A stretch of DNA of 64,000 nucleotides from the NCBI RefSeq assembly GCF_963666525.1, contig NZ_OY762905.1, forward strand, positions 3,451,501 through 3,515,500. Direction: 5' to 3'. Source of the DNA: an uncultured Cohaesibacter sp. (GTDB lineage Bacteria > Pseudomonadota > Alphaproteobacteria > Rhizobiales > Cohaesibacteraceae). Both the position numbers and the translations under genes were made by a program. Shown one piece after another: positions 55,536 through 64,000 of this stretch. The notes below the pieces were generated by a model that ran no database searches, was not told the DNA's origin, and worked only from the letters and a program-made list of their open reading frames with translations. Within the stretch, counting starts at the first letter, position 1; each line of letters starts with the position of its first letter.

Positions 55536-55551
55536 TTTTGTGATCACAAAA
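55536..55551. promoter_or_regulatory. GntR operator palindrome TTTTGTGATCACAAAA
   Basis: A perfect 16-bp palindrome between the divergent or flanking ligase and GntR regions. It is the best match of the locus motif. Confidence 0.8.
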
Positions 55552-55712
55552 TGAGGTGGTGTAAAATTGCCAATGCCATATTAGCGATATATGGCGAGCT
55601 GGACATGGCTACGATGTGTGAATTGGGGTGCCAAACATGCACCGAACGGCACCGGATTGCCTTGACTGGCAGCTATTGGGTTGGGGAGATGGCTGGTTCT
55701 TGTATCAGGCTG

Positions 55713-56435
55713 TCAGATATAGTCGCCAATAAAGAACATGCCCTGCCTGACGTCTTCAGAGATTGCTGTTCGCAAGGCCTGGCTATCGCGAGCCTTCAGG
55801 GCCTCGATGGCCTGTTTGTGCTGATCAACCAGATTGGCGGTGCCGTGTCGACCATAAACAAGCCGCATGAAGGGGCCGAACTGCATCCAGACGCTTTCGA
55901 CCAGACGGATGATGACTTCGGACTGGGCGATCTCGTAAAGGGCAAAATGAAAGGCGTGATTACCGCGCATATAGCCTTCGACGTCGCCATTTTCGAGGCA
56001 AATGTCAATGGCGTCGTCGATTTCGATGAGGTGCAGGATGTCTGCCTCCTGCACATTTGGCAGGGCCATGACGGCCAGTTCCGGCTCAAGCAGGGACCGG
56101 GTGAGATTGATCTCGCGGTATTTCTTGTTGGTCATGGCTGGAATCGAGACGCGACGGTTGCCGTGACTTTCGAGGGCGCCCTCGGCGGTCAGACGGCGCA
56201 CCGCATCTCGAACCGGCATGGGGGAGACTTCCAGATGATCGGCCAGTCCGCGCAGGGTCACGGCCTTGCCTGGCAGGAAGCCGCCAAACAACAACCGCTC
56301 GCGCAGTGCCTGATAGATCCGCTCGTGGGCGGTCAGGGGCCTTGCCTCTGCCGCTTCCTCGGCTTCTCCGAATTGGTGATATGTCTCGCTCTCGTCCTTT
56401 GTCATAAACTCTTTATACCGACGCTTGTCGAACAT
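55713..56435 (-). CDS. GntR-family (FadR/FCD-type) regulator of polyamine genes
   Basis: The product (240 aa; an internal ATG at 56405 is an alternative start) has an N-terminal winged helix (LTAHERIYQALRERLLFGGF, LRGLADHLEVSPMPVRDAVRRL) and an all-helical FCD ligand domain with metal-site residues in NHAFHFALYE and a late His. FCD regulators bind short palindromes and are released by small ligands. It is flanked by copies of a TTGTGATCACAA palindrome at all three units of the locus, so it is the likely local repressor; the ligand may be a polyamine or its gamma-glutamyl derivative. Confidence 0.88.
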   Translation of the reverse strand: MFDKRRYKEFMTKDESETYHQFGEAEEAAEARPLTAHERIYQALRERLLFGGFLPGKAVTLRGLADHLEVSPMPVRDAVRRLTAEGALESHGNRRVSIPAMTNKKYREINLTRSLLEPELAVMALPNVQEADILHLIEIDDAIDICLENGDVEGYMRGNHAFHFALYEIAQSEVIIRLVESVWMQFGPFMRLVYGRHGTANLVDQHKQAIEALKARDSQALRTAISEDVRQGMFFIGDYI

Positions 56436-56475
56436 GCAAAGAGAATTTGATCGAAAAGGCTTGCGGCGGGGAAAA

Positions 56476-56491
56476 TTTTGTGATCAAATTT
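56476..56491. promoter_or_regulatory. GntR operator-like site before the importer operon
   Basis: TTTTGTGATCAAATTT keeps the left half and centre of the palindrome but has a degenerate right arm. It lies between the divergent GntR gene and the binding-protein gene, so it could serve both autoregulation and transporter control. Confidence 0.6.
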
Positions 56492-56574
56492 TGGAACAAT
56501 AGCCAAAAAGGCTAGCCGGGCGACAACAGCCCACCGCAATCACCACAATTCCCGATAGCATCAAGGGGACATAT

Positions 56575-57687
56575 ATGATGGCAGACAAAGCAGACAAGCT
56601 TTTCTCCAAATCCGCATTGGCTCTGGCAGCCCTGCTCACCGCAACGGGCACAGGCATGGCGGCTGACAGGGAGCTCCATATTTTCAACTGGTCGGACTAT
56701 ATTGACGAGTCCATCATCACCGACTTCGAAGCTGAAACCGGAATCAAGGTCACCTATGACGTGTTCGATTCCAACGAGGTGCTGGAAACCAAACTGCTGG
56801 CTGGCTCCACCGGTTACGACATCGTGGTACCGACCGGAACGTTCCTTCAGCGTCAGATTCAGGCCGGCGTCTTCCAGAAGTTGGACAAGTCCAAGCTGCC
56901 CAACTTGAAAAACATGTGGGACGTGGTTTCCGAGCGTACCGCCGCCTATGATCCGGGCAACGATTATTCCATCAACTATCTCTGGGGCACCACTGGCATC
57001 GGCTTCAATGTTGCGGCTGCCAAGGAACGCATGGGCGATATGCCGCTCAACACCTGGGACATGATCTTCAAGCCCGAGAATGCTGCAAAATTCGCCGATT
57101 GCGGCATTTATGTGCTGGATGCGCCGACCGAAGTGATACCGCTGACCCTGATGTATCTGGGCAAGGACCCCAACAGCCACGATACGGCCGACATCGCGGC
57201 CGCTGAAGAGTTGTTGATGTCGATTCGCCCTTACGTGCAGAAATTCCACTCTTCCGAATACATCAACGGATTGGCGAACGGCGATATCTGTCTGGCCATC
57301 GGCTGGTCCGGCGATGTCTTCCAGGCGCGTGACCGCGCTGCCGAGGCCAACAATGGAGTCGAAGTGAATTACATCATCCCGAAAGAGGGAGCTCAGATGT
57401 GGTTCGACCAGATGGCCATTCCGGCTGATGCCAAGAATGTGGAAGAAGCCCACGTTTTCCTCGACTATATCATGCGCCCGGAAGTGATCGCCAAGGCATC
57501 CAACTATGTGGTCTATGCCAACGGCAACCTTGCGTCCCAGAAGCTGCTTGACGAGGAAGTGCTGAACGATCCGGCAGTCTATCCCGATGAGGAAACGACC
57601 AAGAAGCTGTTCGTTCACATGCCGTATCCGCCCAAGGTGCAGCGTATCGTGACCCGCGCCTGGACCAAGATCAAGTCCGGCCAGTAA
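56575..57687 (+). CDS. potF: Polyamine ABC transporter substrate-binding protein (PotF/PotD-like)
   Basis: The product (370 aa) has a signal peptide (SALALAALLTATGTGMAA) and the PotD/PotF core: LHIFNWSDYIDESIITDFE, FDSNEVLETKLLAGSTGYD, NYLWGTTGIGFN and LAIGWSGDVFQA, with aromatic and acidic residues that cradle putrescine or spermidine. It delivers the amine to the downstream ATPase and two permeases. A 409-bp structured gap separates it from the ATPase gene. Confidence 0.93.
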   Translation: MMADKADKLFSKSALALAALLTATGTGMAADRELHIFNWSDYIDESIITDFEAETGIKVTYDVFDSNEVLETKLLAGSTGYDIVVPTGTFLQRQIQAGVFQKLDKSKLPNLKNMWDVVSERTAAYDPGNDYSINYLWGTTGIGFNVAAAKERMGDMPLNTWDMIFKPENAAKFADCGIYVLDAPTEVIPLTLMYLGKDPNSHDTADIAAAEELLMSIRPYVQKFHSSEYINGLANGDICLAIGWSGDVFQARDRAAEANNGVEVNYIIPKEGAQMWFDQMAIPADAKNVEEAHVFLDYIMRPEVIAKASNYVVYANGNLASQKLLDEEVLNDPAVYPDEETTKKLFVHMPYPPKVQRIVTRAWTKIKSGQ

Positions 57688-58096
57688 CCCCCCAAACGAA
57701 GCGCCCGGTCAGGTTGGCAAGGTCGGCCTGATGCGGGTTTTTGGGCATGGAAAAACAAACTCTCCCGCCGCGGCTTCGGTAAGGGTGGGAGAGACCTGAC
57801 GCGGGGTTTTAGGATCTGGTCGACAGAGCGTGAGCCTGCCATCCGGCAGCGGCCCGGTTGCAGCCCAATCGCGGCAGGATGACATCTGGTTTGCCTTCGG
57901 CGGTCAACAGCACCGCCACCGGATCGCTGCCAGTATTGTGTCGGGTCTCTGGTCAGGAGCCGTGTCCCGGAACTGCAGGCAAACCGCTCGCCTTTCTGTG
58001 GTTCTGAGAGGTTGGACGGCACGATTTTTGCTTTTCCGAATTCCGCCGGGCCCTCCCGCTGGCGGGTGATCGGACATTTGAATAGCGAGATTGATA
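57688..58096. other. Structured gap between binding-protein and ATPase genes
   Basis: No gene is supported in this 409-bp stretch. After a terminator-like hairpin (separate entry), a second stem CTCTCCC (57760-57766) / GGGAGAG (57787-57793) is seen. Short frames on both strands around 57830-58220 lack family features. Such a gap can lower ATPase and permease expression relative to the binding protein. Confidence 0.5.
57704..57742 (+). terminator. Attenuator-like terminator after potF
   Basis: CCCG and TCAGG pair with CCTGA and CGGG (small bulges), followed by TTTTT. Its position inside an operon suggests partial termination. Confidence 0.6.
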
Positions 58097-59263
58097 ATGA
58101 ATGGTTCCTCCAATTCCGGATCCGGCAGCAGTTTTGCGCCATGGACAGATCCGCACGAAAAGCCTTTGATACGGTTTGATGCCGTAACCAAGAAATTTGA
58201 TGATTTCGTCGCCATCGACAATTTGAACCTGAAGATCTATGAGCGCGAGTTTTTTGCGCTCCTCGGCCCCTCCGGCTGTGGCAAGACAACCCTGATGCGC
58301 ATGCTTGCCGGGTTCGAGCAGCCAACGACCGGCTCGATCATGATGAATCAGGAGCACCTCACCGACATCCCGCCCCACCGGCGTCCGGTCAACATGATGT
58401 TCCAGTCCTACGCCCTGTTTCCCCACATGACGGTGGAACAGAATATCGCCTTCGGGCTCAAGCAGGAGCGACGACCGAAGGCAGAAATCAAGGAACGCGT
58501 CGAGGAGATGATTGCGCTGGTACAGCTTCAGCCTTTCGCAAGGCGCAAACCACACCAGCTCTCAGGTGGCCAGCGCCAGCGCGTGGCGCTCGCCCGGTCT
58601 CTGGCCAAGAAGCCCAGGCTGTTGCTGCTCGATGAACCGCTGGGCGCGCTGGACCGTAAATTGCGCGAACAGACTCAGTTCGAGCTGATGACCATTCAGG
58701 AAAAGCTCGGCCTCACCTTCGTCATCGTCACCCACGACCAGGAAGAGGCCATGACAGTTGCCAGTCGTATCGCCTTGATGGAACAGGGCAAGGTGGTTCA
58801 GGTGGCAACCCCGCGCGAAATCTACGAGACCCCCAATTGCCGCTATGTCGCGGACTTTCTTGGCGACGTGAATATCGTCGGTGGCCATATCCTTGGTCCG
58901 GATGACAAGGAAGATGACATCGTCCAACTGGCCTGGCACGAGGACTATGCCCCCCTGCGTGTGCGTCTGCCGCAGCCGGTGAGCTTCCCGGCAAAGGGCA
59001 AGGAAATGTGGATTGCCGTACGGCCCGAAAAGGTACGCATCACCAAGGACTATCCGACCGACACCCACAATATCCTCAAGGGCAAGGTGCTGGATATCGC
59101 CTACACCGGCAACATTTCCACCTATCACGTCAGGACCGAGGACGGACAGATCATCAAGTCACAGGAAGCCAATCTGGAGCATCTGCACCGCCGGGCGATC
59201 ACCTGGGATGACGAGGTCTATGTGCATTGGCGCGCCGGTGGTTGCGTGTTGCTGGAGCGCTAG
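58097..59263 (+). CDS. potG: Polyamine ABC transporter ATPase (PotG/PotA-like)
   Basis: The product (388 aa) has Walker A GPSGCGKTTLM, Q-loop FQSYALFPHMTVEQNIAFGL, signature LSGGQRQRVALARSL, Walker B LLLLDEPLGALD and H-loop VTHDQEEAM, followed by a C-terminal TOBE regulatory domain (about 290-385). It energises the importer. The ATG at 58097 is preferred over a TTG two codons upstream. The permease gene begins 3 bp after its stop. Confidence 0.93.
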   Translation: MNGSSNSGSGSSFAPWTDPHEKPLIRFDAVTKKFDDFVAIDNLNLKIYEREFFALLGPSGCGKTTLMRMLAGFEQPTTGSIMMNQEHLTDIPPHRRPVNMMFQSYALFPHMTVEQNIAFGLKQERRPKAEIKERVEEMIALVQLQPFARRKPHQLSGGQRQRVALARSLAKKPRLLLLDEPLGALDRKLREQTQFELMTIQEKLGLTFVIVTHDQEEAMTVASRIALMEQGKVVQVATPREIYETPNCRYVADFLGDVNIVGGHILGPDDKEDDIVQLAWHEDYAPLRVRLPQPVSFPAKGKEMWIAVRPEKVRITKDYPTDTHNILKGKVLDIAYTGNISTYHVRTEDGQIIKSQEANLEHLHRRAITWDDEVYVHWRAGGCVLLER

Positions 59264-59266
59264 GCC

Positions 59267-60265
59267 ATGAGCAACCTGACCAACCTCACCGAAGTGACGG
59301 ATCTGCTCACCGCAGGCGAGCCGGAAACGCCTCAGCGCCCGAAACGACGCAGCCGCATGGTCCTGCCGAAGAATTTCGGTCGCTGTGCGCTGATACTGGT
59401 GCCCTATGTCTGGCTGCTGGTGCTGTTTCTGATTCCCTTCATCATTGTCGTCAAGATTTCCCTCTCCGACACGGCCATCGCCATGCCGCCCTATACGCCA
59501 ACCTTCGATTGGGCTGGTGGCTGGGCGAGTTTCAAGGAGATGGTGGGCGGCTGGGATTTCGAGAATTTCACTTGGCTGATGGAGGATGATCTCTACTGGA
59601 AGAGCTATCTGTCCAGTCTCGAAATTGCACTCGTCTCCAGCCTGCTGGCCCTGCTGATCGGCTATCCCATTGCTTATTCCATGGCTCGTGCCCCCGCCGA
59701 ATGGCGGCCGACGCTGCTCATGCTGATCATTCTGCCTTTCTGGACCAGCTTCCTCATTCGTGTCTATGCCTGGATCGGCATCCTCAAGAAAGAGGGGCTG
59801 CTCAACATGTTGCTGATGCATCTGGGCATCATCGACGACCCGCTGACGATCCTCAACACCGATCTGGCAGTCTATATCGGCATTGTCTATTCCTATCTGC
59901 CATTCATGGTGCTGCCGCTTTATTCGTCGCTTGAAAAGATGGACGACTCGCTTCTGGAAGCGGCGACGGATCTGGGCTGTTCGCCCTTCAAGGCTTTCTG
60001 GCTGATCACGGTGCCGCTGTCGCTGCCCGGTGTGATTGCCGGATGCTTCCTGGTCTTCATTCCTGCGGTGGGGGAATTCGTCATCCCAGATCTTCTGGGC
60101 GGCTCGAATACGCTGATGATCGGCAAGACCCTGTGGGTGGAATTCTTCGCCAACCGCGACTGGCCGGTGGCCTCCGCCGTGGCGGTCATCCTGCTGATCC
60201 TGCTGGTGGTGCCCATCGTGCTGTTCCAGCGACAGCAGGAAAAGCAACAGGAAAAGGGAGCGTGA
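59267..60265 (+). CDS. potH: Polyamine ABC transporter permease (PotH/PotB-like)
   Basis: The product (332 aa) has about six membrane segments and an extended cytosolic N-terminus. The EAA loop reads EAATDLGCSPFKAFWLITVP. LPFWTSFLIRVYAWIGIL is typical of PotB/PotH. It is one base from the second permease gene. Confidence 0.93.
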   Translation: MSNLTNLTEVTDLLTAGEPETPQRPKRRSRMVLPKNFGRCALILVPYVWLLVLFLIPFIIVVKISLSDTAIAMPPYTPTFDWAGGWASFKEMVGGWDFENFTWLMEDDLYWKSYLSSLEIALVSSLLALLIGYPIAYSMARAPAEWRPTLLMLIILPFWTSFLIRVYAWIGILKKEGLLNMLLMHLGIIDDPLTILNTDLAVYIGIVYSYLPFMVLPLYSSLEKMDDSLLEAATDLGCSPFKAFWLITVPLSLPGVIAGCFLVFIPAVGEFVIPDLLGGSNTLMIGKTLWVEFFANRDWPVASAVAVILLILLVVPIVLFQRQQEKQQEKGA

Positions 60266-60266
60266 C

Positions 60267-61085
60267 ATGAGACGGTTCAGCTTTTTCAATGCCTCGGCGC
60301 TCACTCTCGGCTTTGCCTTCCTCTATCTGCCCATTGTCCTGCTCATCGTCTTCTCGTTCAACGAGAGCCGACTGGTGACGGTCTGGGGTGGTTTCTCAAC
60401 CAAATGGTACAGCGCCGTTTTTGCCAACAAGGGCTTCATGGATGCCGCCTGGGTGACGGTCCGGGTGGGGTTGGTGTCAGCCACGCTTGCAACGATCCTT
60501 GGCACCATGGCGGCGCTGGTGCTGGTACGGGCAGGGCGCTTCCCCGGCAAGACACTGTTTTCCGGCATGGTCTATGCGCCGCTGGTCATGCCGGAGGTCA
60601 TCACCGGCCTGTCTCTGCTGTTGTTGTTCGTCTCGCTCGACTTCGACCGCGGCTTCTGGACGATCATTCTGGCCCATGTCACCTTCTCCATGTGCTACTC
60701 GGCTGTCGTGGTCTCTTCGCGCCTTGTCACCTTCGACATGTCGCTGGAAGAGGCGGCCATGGATCTCGGGGCGAGCCGCATGGCAACCTTCTTTCAGGTA
60801 ACGGTTCCGATCATCCTGCCCGCAATCGTGTCTGCGTGGCTCCTCAGCTTCACGCTGTCGCTGGATGATCTGGTGATCGCCTCCTTCACCTCGGGGCCGG
60901 GGGCTACGACCCTGCCGATGAAGATCTATTCGCAGGTGCGGCTCGGGGTAACCCCCGAGATCAATGCGCTGTCGACCATCCTCGTCGTGCTGGTCTCCAC
61001 CGGGGTGATCGCGGCCTCCCTTCTGACCAAACGGCGTGAGGTACGGCGTCGGCGCGAGGAAAGGGCAGCCTTCGCCGAGTCATGA
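60267..61085 (+). CDS. potI: Polyamine ABC transporter permease (PotI/PotC-like)
   Basis: The product (272 aa) begins with a membrane segment containing FAFLYLPIVLLIVFSFNESR, a PotC/PotI hallmark. An EAA loop EEAAMDLGASRMATFFQVTVP and late DDLVIASFTSGPGATTLPM follow. It completes the importer. Confidence 0.93.
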   Translation: MRRFSFFNASALTLGFAFLYLPIVLLIVFSFNESRLVTVWGGFSTKWYSAVFANKGFMDAAWVTVRVGLVSATLATILGTMAALVLVRAGRFPGKTLFSGMVYAPLVMPEVITGLSLLLLFVSLDFDRGFWTIILAHVTFSMCYSAVVVSSRLVTFDMSLEEAAMDLGASRMATFFQVTVPIILPAIVSAWLLSFTLSLDDLVIASFTSGPGATTLPMKIYSQVRLGVTPEINALSTILVVLVSTGVIAASLLTKRREVRRRREERAAFAES

Positions 61086-61299
61086 GGCTTCTCTCATGCT
61101 TTAAGGGACTTGAGCCAGCGTATAAAGACGACCACACTCGGGCAAACATTCCGAAAGCCGGACACACGCGAAAAAGAAAACGGGAAAGAGCCAATGGCCG
61201 CCGACATCGGGCCATTGCTCTTCCATTGCCAAATCTGTATGGCAGTCAATTCAAAGAAGCCGGGTCGCAAGAAGGACCCGTTGAACAAACGAGACAATC

Positions 61300-62700
61300 A
61301 TGCTGAAGATCGAACACACCGAACAGCAAAAGCAGAGTTTCAAGGCTGAGGCCGAGGCGTTCCTCAAGGCTCACCCGGATCTGGTGAAAGTGGAAATGCT
61401 GTTGCCCCGTTTCTGTGGCTCCCTGATGGGCAAATGGCTGCCTGCCAGCATGTTGCCAAAGCTTGCCGATGGGGCTGTGCGCCTGCCGCGTTCCACTGCT
61501 GCGCTTGACATCTGGGGTGATGATGTGCCGCTGGTCGGGATCGCGCTGGAAAAAGGCGACCCGGACGGCATCTGCATGCCCGTGCCCGGTACGCTCAGCA
61601 TGGTGCCGTGGGCCAGCGAACCGACCGCTCAGGTTCTGGTGACCATGAAAGATCTGGTGACCGGCGAAGACTGCGGCTATGACACCCGTACCACTCTGGC
61701 CCGCATGGAACAGCGCTTTGCCGATCGGGGGCTGACGCCGGTTGTTGCCACGGAGCTGGAATTCTACCTGATCGATGGTGAAACCACCGCAACCGGTCAT
61801 CCTCAGGGGCCAATGGTACCTGGTCTTGGAGAACGGCTCACGGCAAGTCAGGTCTACAACATGGATGTCATCGCCGCCTTCGAGCCAGTGCTGGCCGAGA
61901 TCTATCGGGCCTGCCAGATCCAGAATATTCCGGCCGAGACGACCATTTCCGAATTCGGCCCAGGCCAGTTCGAGATGAACCTGTTGCATGTGCCGAGCGC
62001 GCTGGTGGCCGCAGACCACTGCATGCTGTTCAAGCGCGTGGTGCGCAATGTGGCCCGCAAGCATGGCTTTGATGCCACCTTCATGGCCAAACCCTATGCT
62101 CATTCCGCTGGCAATGGCTTCCATATCCACATGTCGGCGCAGGATAGCCAAGGTCGCAATATCTTTGCCGGTGACAGTGATGTCGAGGCCAACGAGCCGC
62201 TGCGCAACGCCATCGGCGGCCTGCTGGAACATATGCGCGAGTGCCAGATCCTTTATGCCCCCCATGCCAACAGCTATCGCCGCTTCCTGCCCGAGAGCTA
62301 TGCGCCGACCACCCCCTGCTGGGGCTATGACCACCGCGCGGTCGCCATCCGCGTTCCGACGGCAAAGGGAGCCGCTGCCCGCCTTGAGCACCGGGTCGCC
62401 GGCGCAGATGCCAATCCCTATCTGGTGATCGCCTCGCTGCTGGCTGGCACGATCACCGGGTTCGACAAGGCGCTTGATCCGGGTGCGCCGGTGGAGACGC
62501 TGGAAGATGTCGCCGCCAAGACACCGCTGACACCCATCTGGCAGGAGGCGATTGCCAAATTCGGCGCGTCGGACTGGGCTCGCGATCTGTTCGGCGAGGA
62601 TTTCCACACCAGCTACACCCGCTCGCGGAAGGCCGAGGAACGGATTGTTTCCGCCGTCATCACCGATTTCGAGTGCCGCAGCTATCTCAGGACAGTCTAG
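61300..62700 (+). CDS. Glutamine-synthetase-family ligase, second PuuA-like copy
   Basis: The product (466 aa) has the GS core (VVATELEFYLIDG, GPGQFEMNLLHV, FMAKPYAHSAGNGFHIHMSA, NSYRRFLPESYAPTTPCWGYDHRAVAIRVP, RLEHRVAGADANPYL). It differs clearly from the first ligase: the ...TPCWGYDHRAVAIR segment marks a group of GS-like proteins that ligate glutamate to amines other than ammonia. It follows the importer by 214 bp on the same strand. Another polyamine or monoamine is a plausible substrate. Confidence 0.85.
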   Translation: MLKIEHTEQQKQSFKAEAEAFLKAHPDLVKVEMLLPRFCGSLMGKWLPASMLPKLADGAVRLPRSTAALDIWGDDVPLVGIALEKGDPDGICMPVPGTLSMVPWASEPTAQVLVTMKDLVTGEDCGYDTRTTLARMEQRFADRGLTPVVATELEFYLIDGETTATGHPQGPMVPGLGERLTASQVYNMDVIAAFEPVLAEIYRACQIQNIPAETTISEFGPGQFEMNLLHVPSALVAADHCMLFKRVVRNVARKHGFDATFMAKPYAHSAGNGFHIHMSAQDSQGRNIFAGDSDVEANEPLRNAIGGLLEHMRECQILYAPHANSYRRFLPESYAPTTPCWGYDHRAVAIRVPTAKGAAARLEHRVAGADANPYLVIASLLAGTITGFDKALDPGAPVETLEDVAAKTPLTPIWQEAIAKFGASDWARDLFGEDFHTSYTRSRKAEERIVSAVITDFECRSYLRTV

Positions 62701-62749
62701 CGACCGAGCCGGAACCTTCGAAGTCAATTGGGGCCTCGATCCTGCTTGC

Positions 62750-62779
62750 AGAAGGGCTTCTCTGATGAGAAACCCTTCT
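62750..62779 (+). terminator. Hairpin after the second ligase gene
   Basis: AGAAGGG-C-TTCTC pairs with GAGAA-A-CCCTTCT (one mismatch) around a TGAT loop. There is no following T-run, so terminator function is tentative. Confidence 0.45.
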
Positions 62780-62926
62780 GGTCCAGACTGGCTTCTGGAT
62801 AACGTTGACAATAGCCCGACAGGGTCACCCTTGAGGGAACAAATTCATTTTTAATCAGTTGCACTGAAAGCCGAATATGCACACTCTTCGTGGAGTGGTA
62901 GGCTGTCAGGGTAAGGGAGAAGGCAA

Positions 62927-63046
62927 ATGTTTGAGAATATTTACTGGATCGTCTTCGGGGCCGTCGTTCTTCTTGGCGCCTTTTGGCTTTTCATGATGTG
63001 GTTCCGCGCTCCACGGGAAGGCCGCTGGCGCAGAGGCGACAAGTAG
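62927..63046 (+). CDS. 39-residue single-pass membrane peptide
   Basis: The peptide starts MFENIYWIVFGAVVLLGAFW and ends in a basic tail (REGRWRRGDK), giving one transmembrane helix (about 6-26) with a positive-inside C-terminus. A purine-rich AAGGGAGAAGG lies just upstream of the ATG. Nothing more is known; it may be an independent small membrane protein. Confidence 0.55.
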   Translation: MFENIYWIVFGAVVLLGAFWLFMMWFRAPREGRWRRGDK

Positions 63047-63475
63047 GTCTCATGACGGCGTTCACTGGGCAGCGGTCTCATTCGCCCTCAGACGCCATCC
63101 AGGCCTCACGACAGAAGCGAGACGCAACCATCTTGATGCCATCGGTCAGGTCTCCGGAAACCGGGCGGGGGCGGATTTTGAGGGTGTGTCCGTGATTGGG
63201 TTGATGACTGAGGCGTTGCGCTGCTGCGCCTCTTGTCTTTTGGCGTGAGCTTCTTTCCCCTCTCTGGCGTCGCCATGAAACATGCGATTGAGCGTCATGC
63301 CGGAAAGCCTGCGCAGTTTCTCCCATTCCTCGGGGTGAAGTTTTTGGCAGGACGGATATTTTTCTTGCCTCCCTTGATAGAAACTCTCATAAATGCGCCG
63401 TCGTTCGGGGGGCCGTCTGTCGGTCTGTCCCGCAGCATGAAATTTCAGGCAAGCCGCATAGAAGAGGACCCCGCC
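63047..63475. other. Spacer upstream of hisD with an uncertain minus-strand frame
   Basis: About 430 bp. A minus-strand frame ending at 63146 reads ...LHPEEWEKLRRLSG...GDAREGKEAHAKRQ... and looks protein-like, but it has no good start codon outside hisD. Its first internal ATG would leave about 50 residues. No firm gene call is made. Confidence 0.35.
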
Positions 63476-64000
63476 ATGGCCATCAGTCTTGACGCAACCG
63501 ACAGTACGTTCGAAGCCGCATTTCGCGATCTGCTGGCCATGAAACGGGAAGTGTCCGACGACGTCGACGCCATCGTGCGCGATATCATCGCCGATGTCCG
63601 CAGCCGTGGCGACGACGCCCTTTATGACTATACGGCCAAATTCGATCGCTTTGACGCCCGCGCTAAAGGCTTGCGTATCAGCGCCGAAGAGATCGAGGCA
63701 GCGGTTGCCAAGGTTGACCCGGAGGTGATGAAGGCACTGGAGCTTGCCGCCGAGCGCATCCGCTCCCACCATGCACGCCAGTTACCGAAGGACGATTTCT
63801 ACGAGGACGCTCTGGGGGTCAAACTCGGCTCGCGCTGGACGGCCATCGAGGCGGTTGGCCTTTATGTGCCCGGCGGGCTGGCGGCCTATCCGTCCTCTGT
63901 GCTGATGAATGCCGTGCCTGCCAAGGTGGCTGGCGTCGAGCGTCTGGTGATGGTCGTGCCGACCCCTGACGATGTGCTCAATCCGCTGGTGCTGGCGGCT
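63476..64000 (+). CDS. hisD: Histidinol dehydrogenase, N-terminal part (runs off the window)
   Basis: The visible 175 residues start MAISLDATDSTFEAAFRDLL and continue with VRSRGDDALYDYTAKFDRFD and the conserved AVGLYVPGGLAAYPSSVLMN loop. The enzyme performs the last two oxidation steps of histidine synthesis with NAD and a zinc ion. GAGGA lies 8 bp before the ATG. The usual neighbour DUF2948 is not adjacent here. Confidence 0.93.
   Translation, partial: MAISLDATDSTFEAAFRDLLAMKREVSDDVDAIVRDIIADVRSRGDDALYDYTAKFDRFDARAKGLRISAEEIEAAVAKVDPEVMKALELAAERIRSHHARQLPKDDFYEDALGVKLGSRWTAIEAVGLYVPGGLAAYPSSVLMNAVPAKVAGVERLVMVVPTPDDVLNPLVLAA

Overview
The window reads as the chromosome of an alphaproteobacterium, most likely Hyphomicrobiales (Rhizobiales). 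The grounds are the high-GC coding style outside the mobile region, murA next to a DUF2948 gene, a TRAP transporter with a 3-oxo-tetronate operon, GntR-controlled gamma-glutamyl polyamine genes and an AcuR/AcuI-like pair. The genus cannot be fixed from the sequence alone.

Layout. 1-3.9 kb: thiamin salvage operon (probable thiM end, thiE, thiD, and a ThiY/Z/X-type ABC importer). 4.2-9.9 kb: a membrane diguanylate cyclase, a Nu-class-like glutathione transferase, a bacterioferritin-like protein without the haem methionine, a TetR-acuI pair with a perfect palindromic operator, and DUF2948. 10-11.9 kb: murA and a small basic protein. 12.15-19.7 kb: tRNA-Thr(GGT) with a 7.5 kb integrated element bounded by 39-bp perfect direct repeats. 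The element carries a tyrosine integrase, a shortened BRO antirepressor, a long gene-free stretch, a serine recombinase and an AT-rich 792-residue protein. That protein has two nucleoside-deoxyribosyltransferase/TIR-like modules followed by a P-loop ATPase, and it is the best candidate here for an undescribed (probably anti-phage) system.

20.2-32.9 kb: a type I secretion locus: a TolC-family gene split by a 1202-bp IS3-family element with a 4-bp target duplication, an ABC exporter, an HlyD-type adaptor, and a convergent gene for a 2023-residue RTX/cadherin-like adhesin. As sequenced, the dedicated outer-membrane channel is broken, so adhesin export probably depends on another TolC or is lost. 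33.4-42 kb: a minus-strand operon for a four-carbon sugar acid: TRAP transporter, SAF-domain oxidoreductase, OtnI, OtnK, OtnC, DeoR regulator and a small monooxygenase. 42.7-46.6 kb: a three-subunit membrane dehydrogenase (triheme cytochrome c, GMC flavoprotein, Tat-exported small subunit).

47.2-62.7 kb: a polyamine uptake and gamma-glutamylation locus: two glutamine-synthetase-like ligases, two PuuB-like oxidases, an aldehyde dehydrogenase, a class I amidotransferase, a class III aminotransferase, a PotFGHI-like importer and a GntR regulator. Copies of a TTTTGTGATCACAAAA palindrome precede each divergent unit and define a likely local regulon. 62.9-64 kb: a 39-residue membrane peptide and the start of hisD, which runs off the end.
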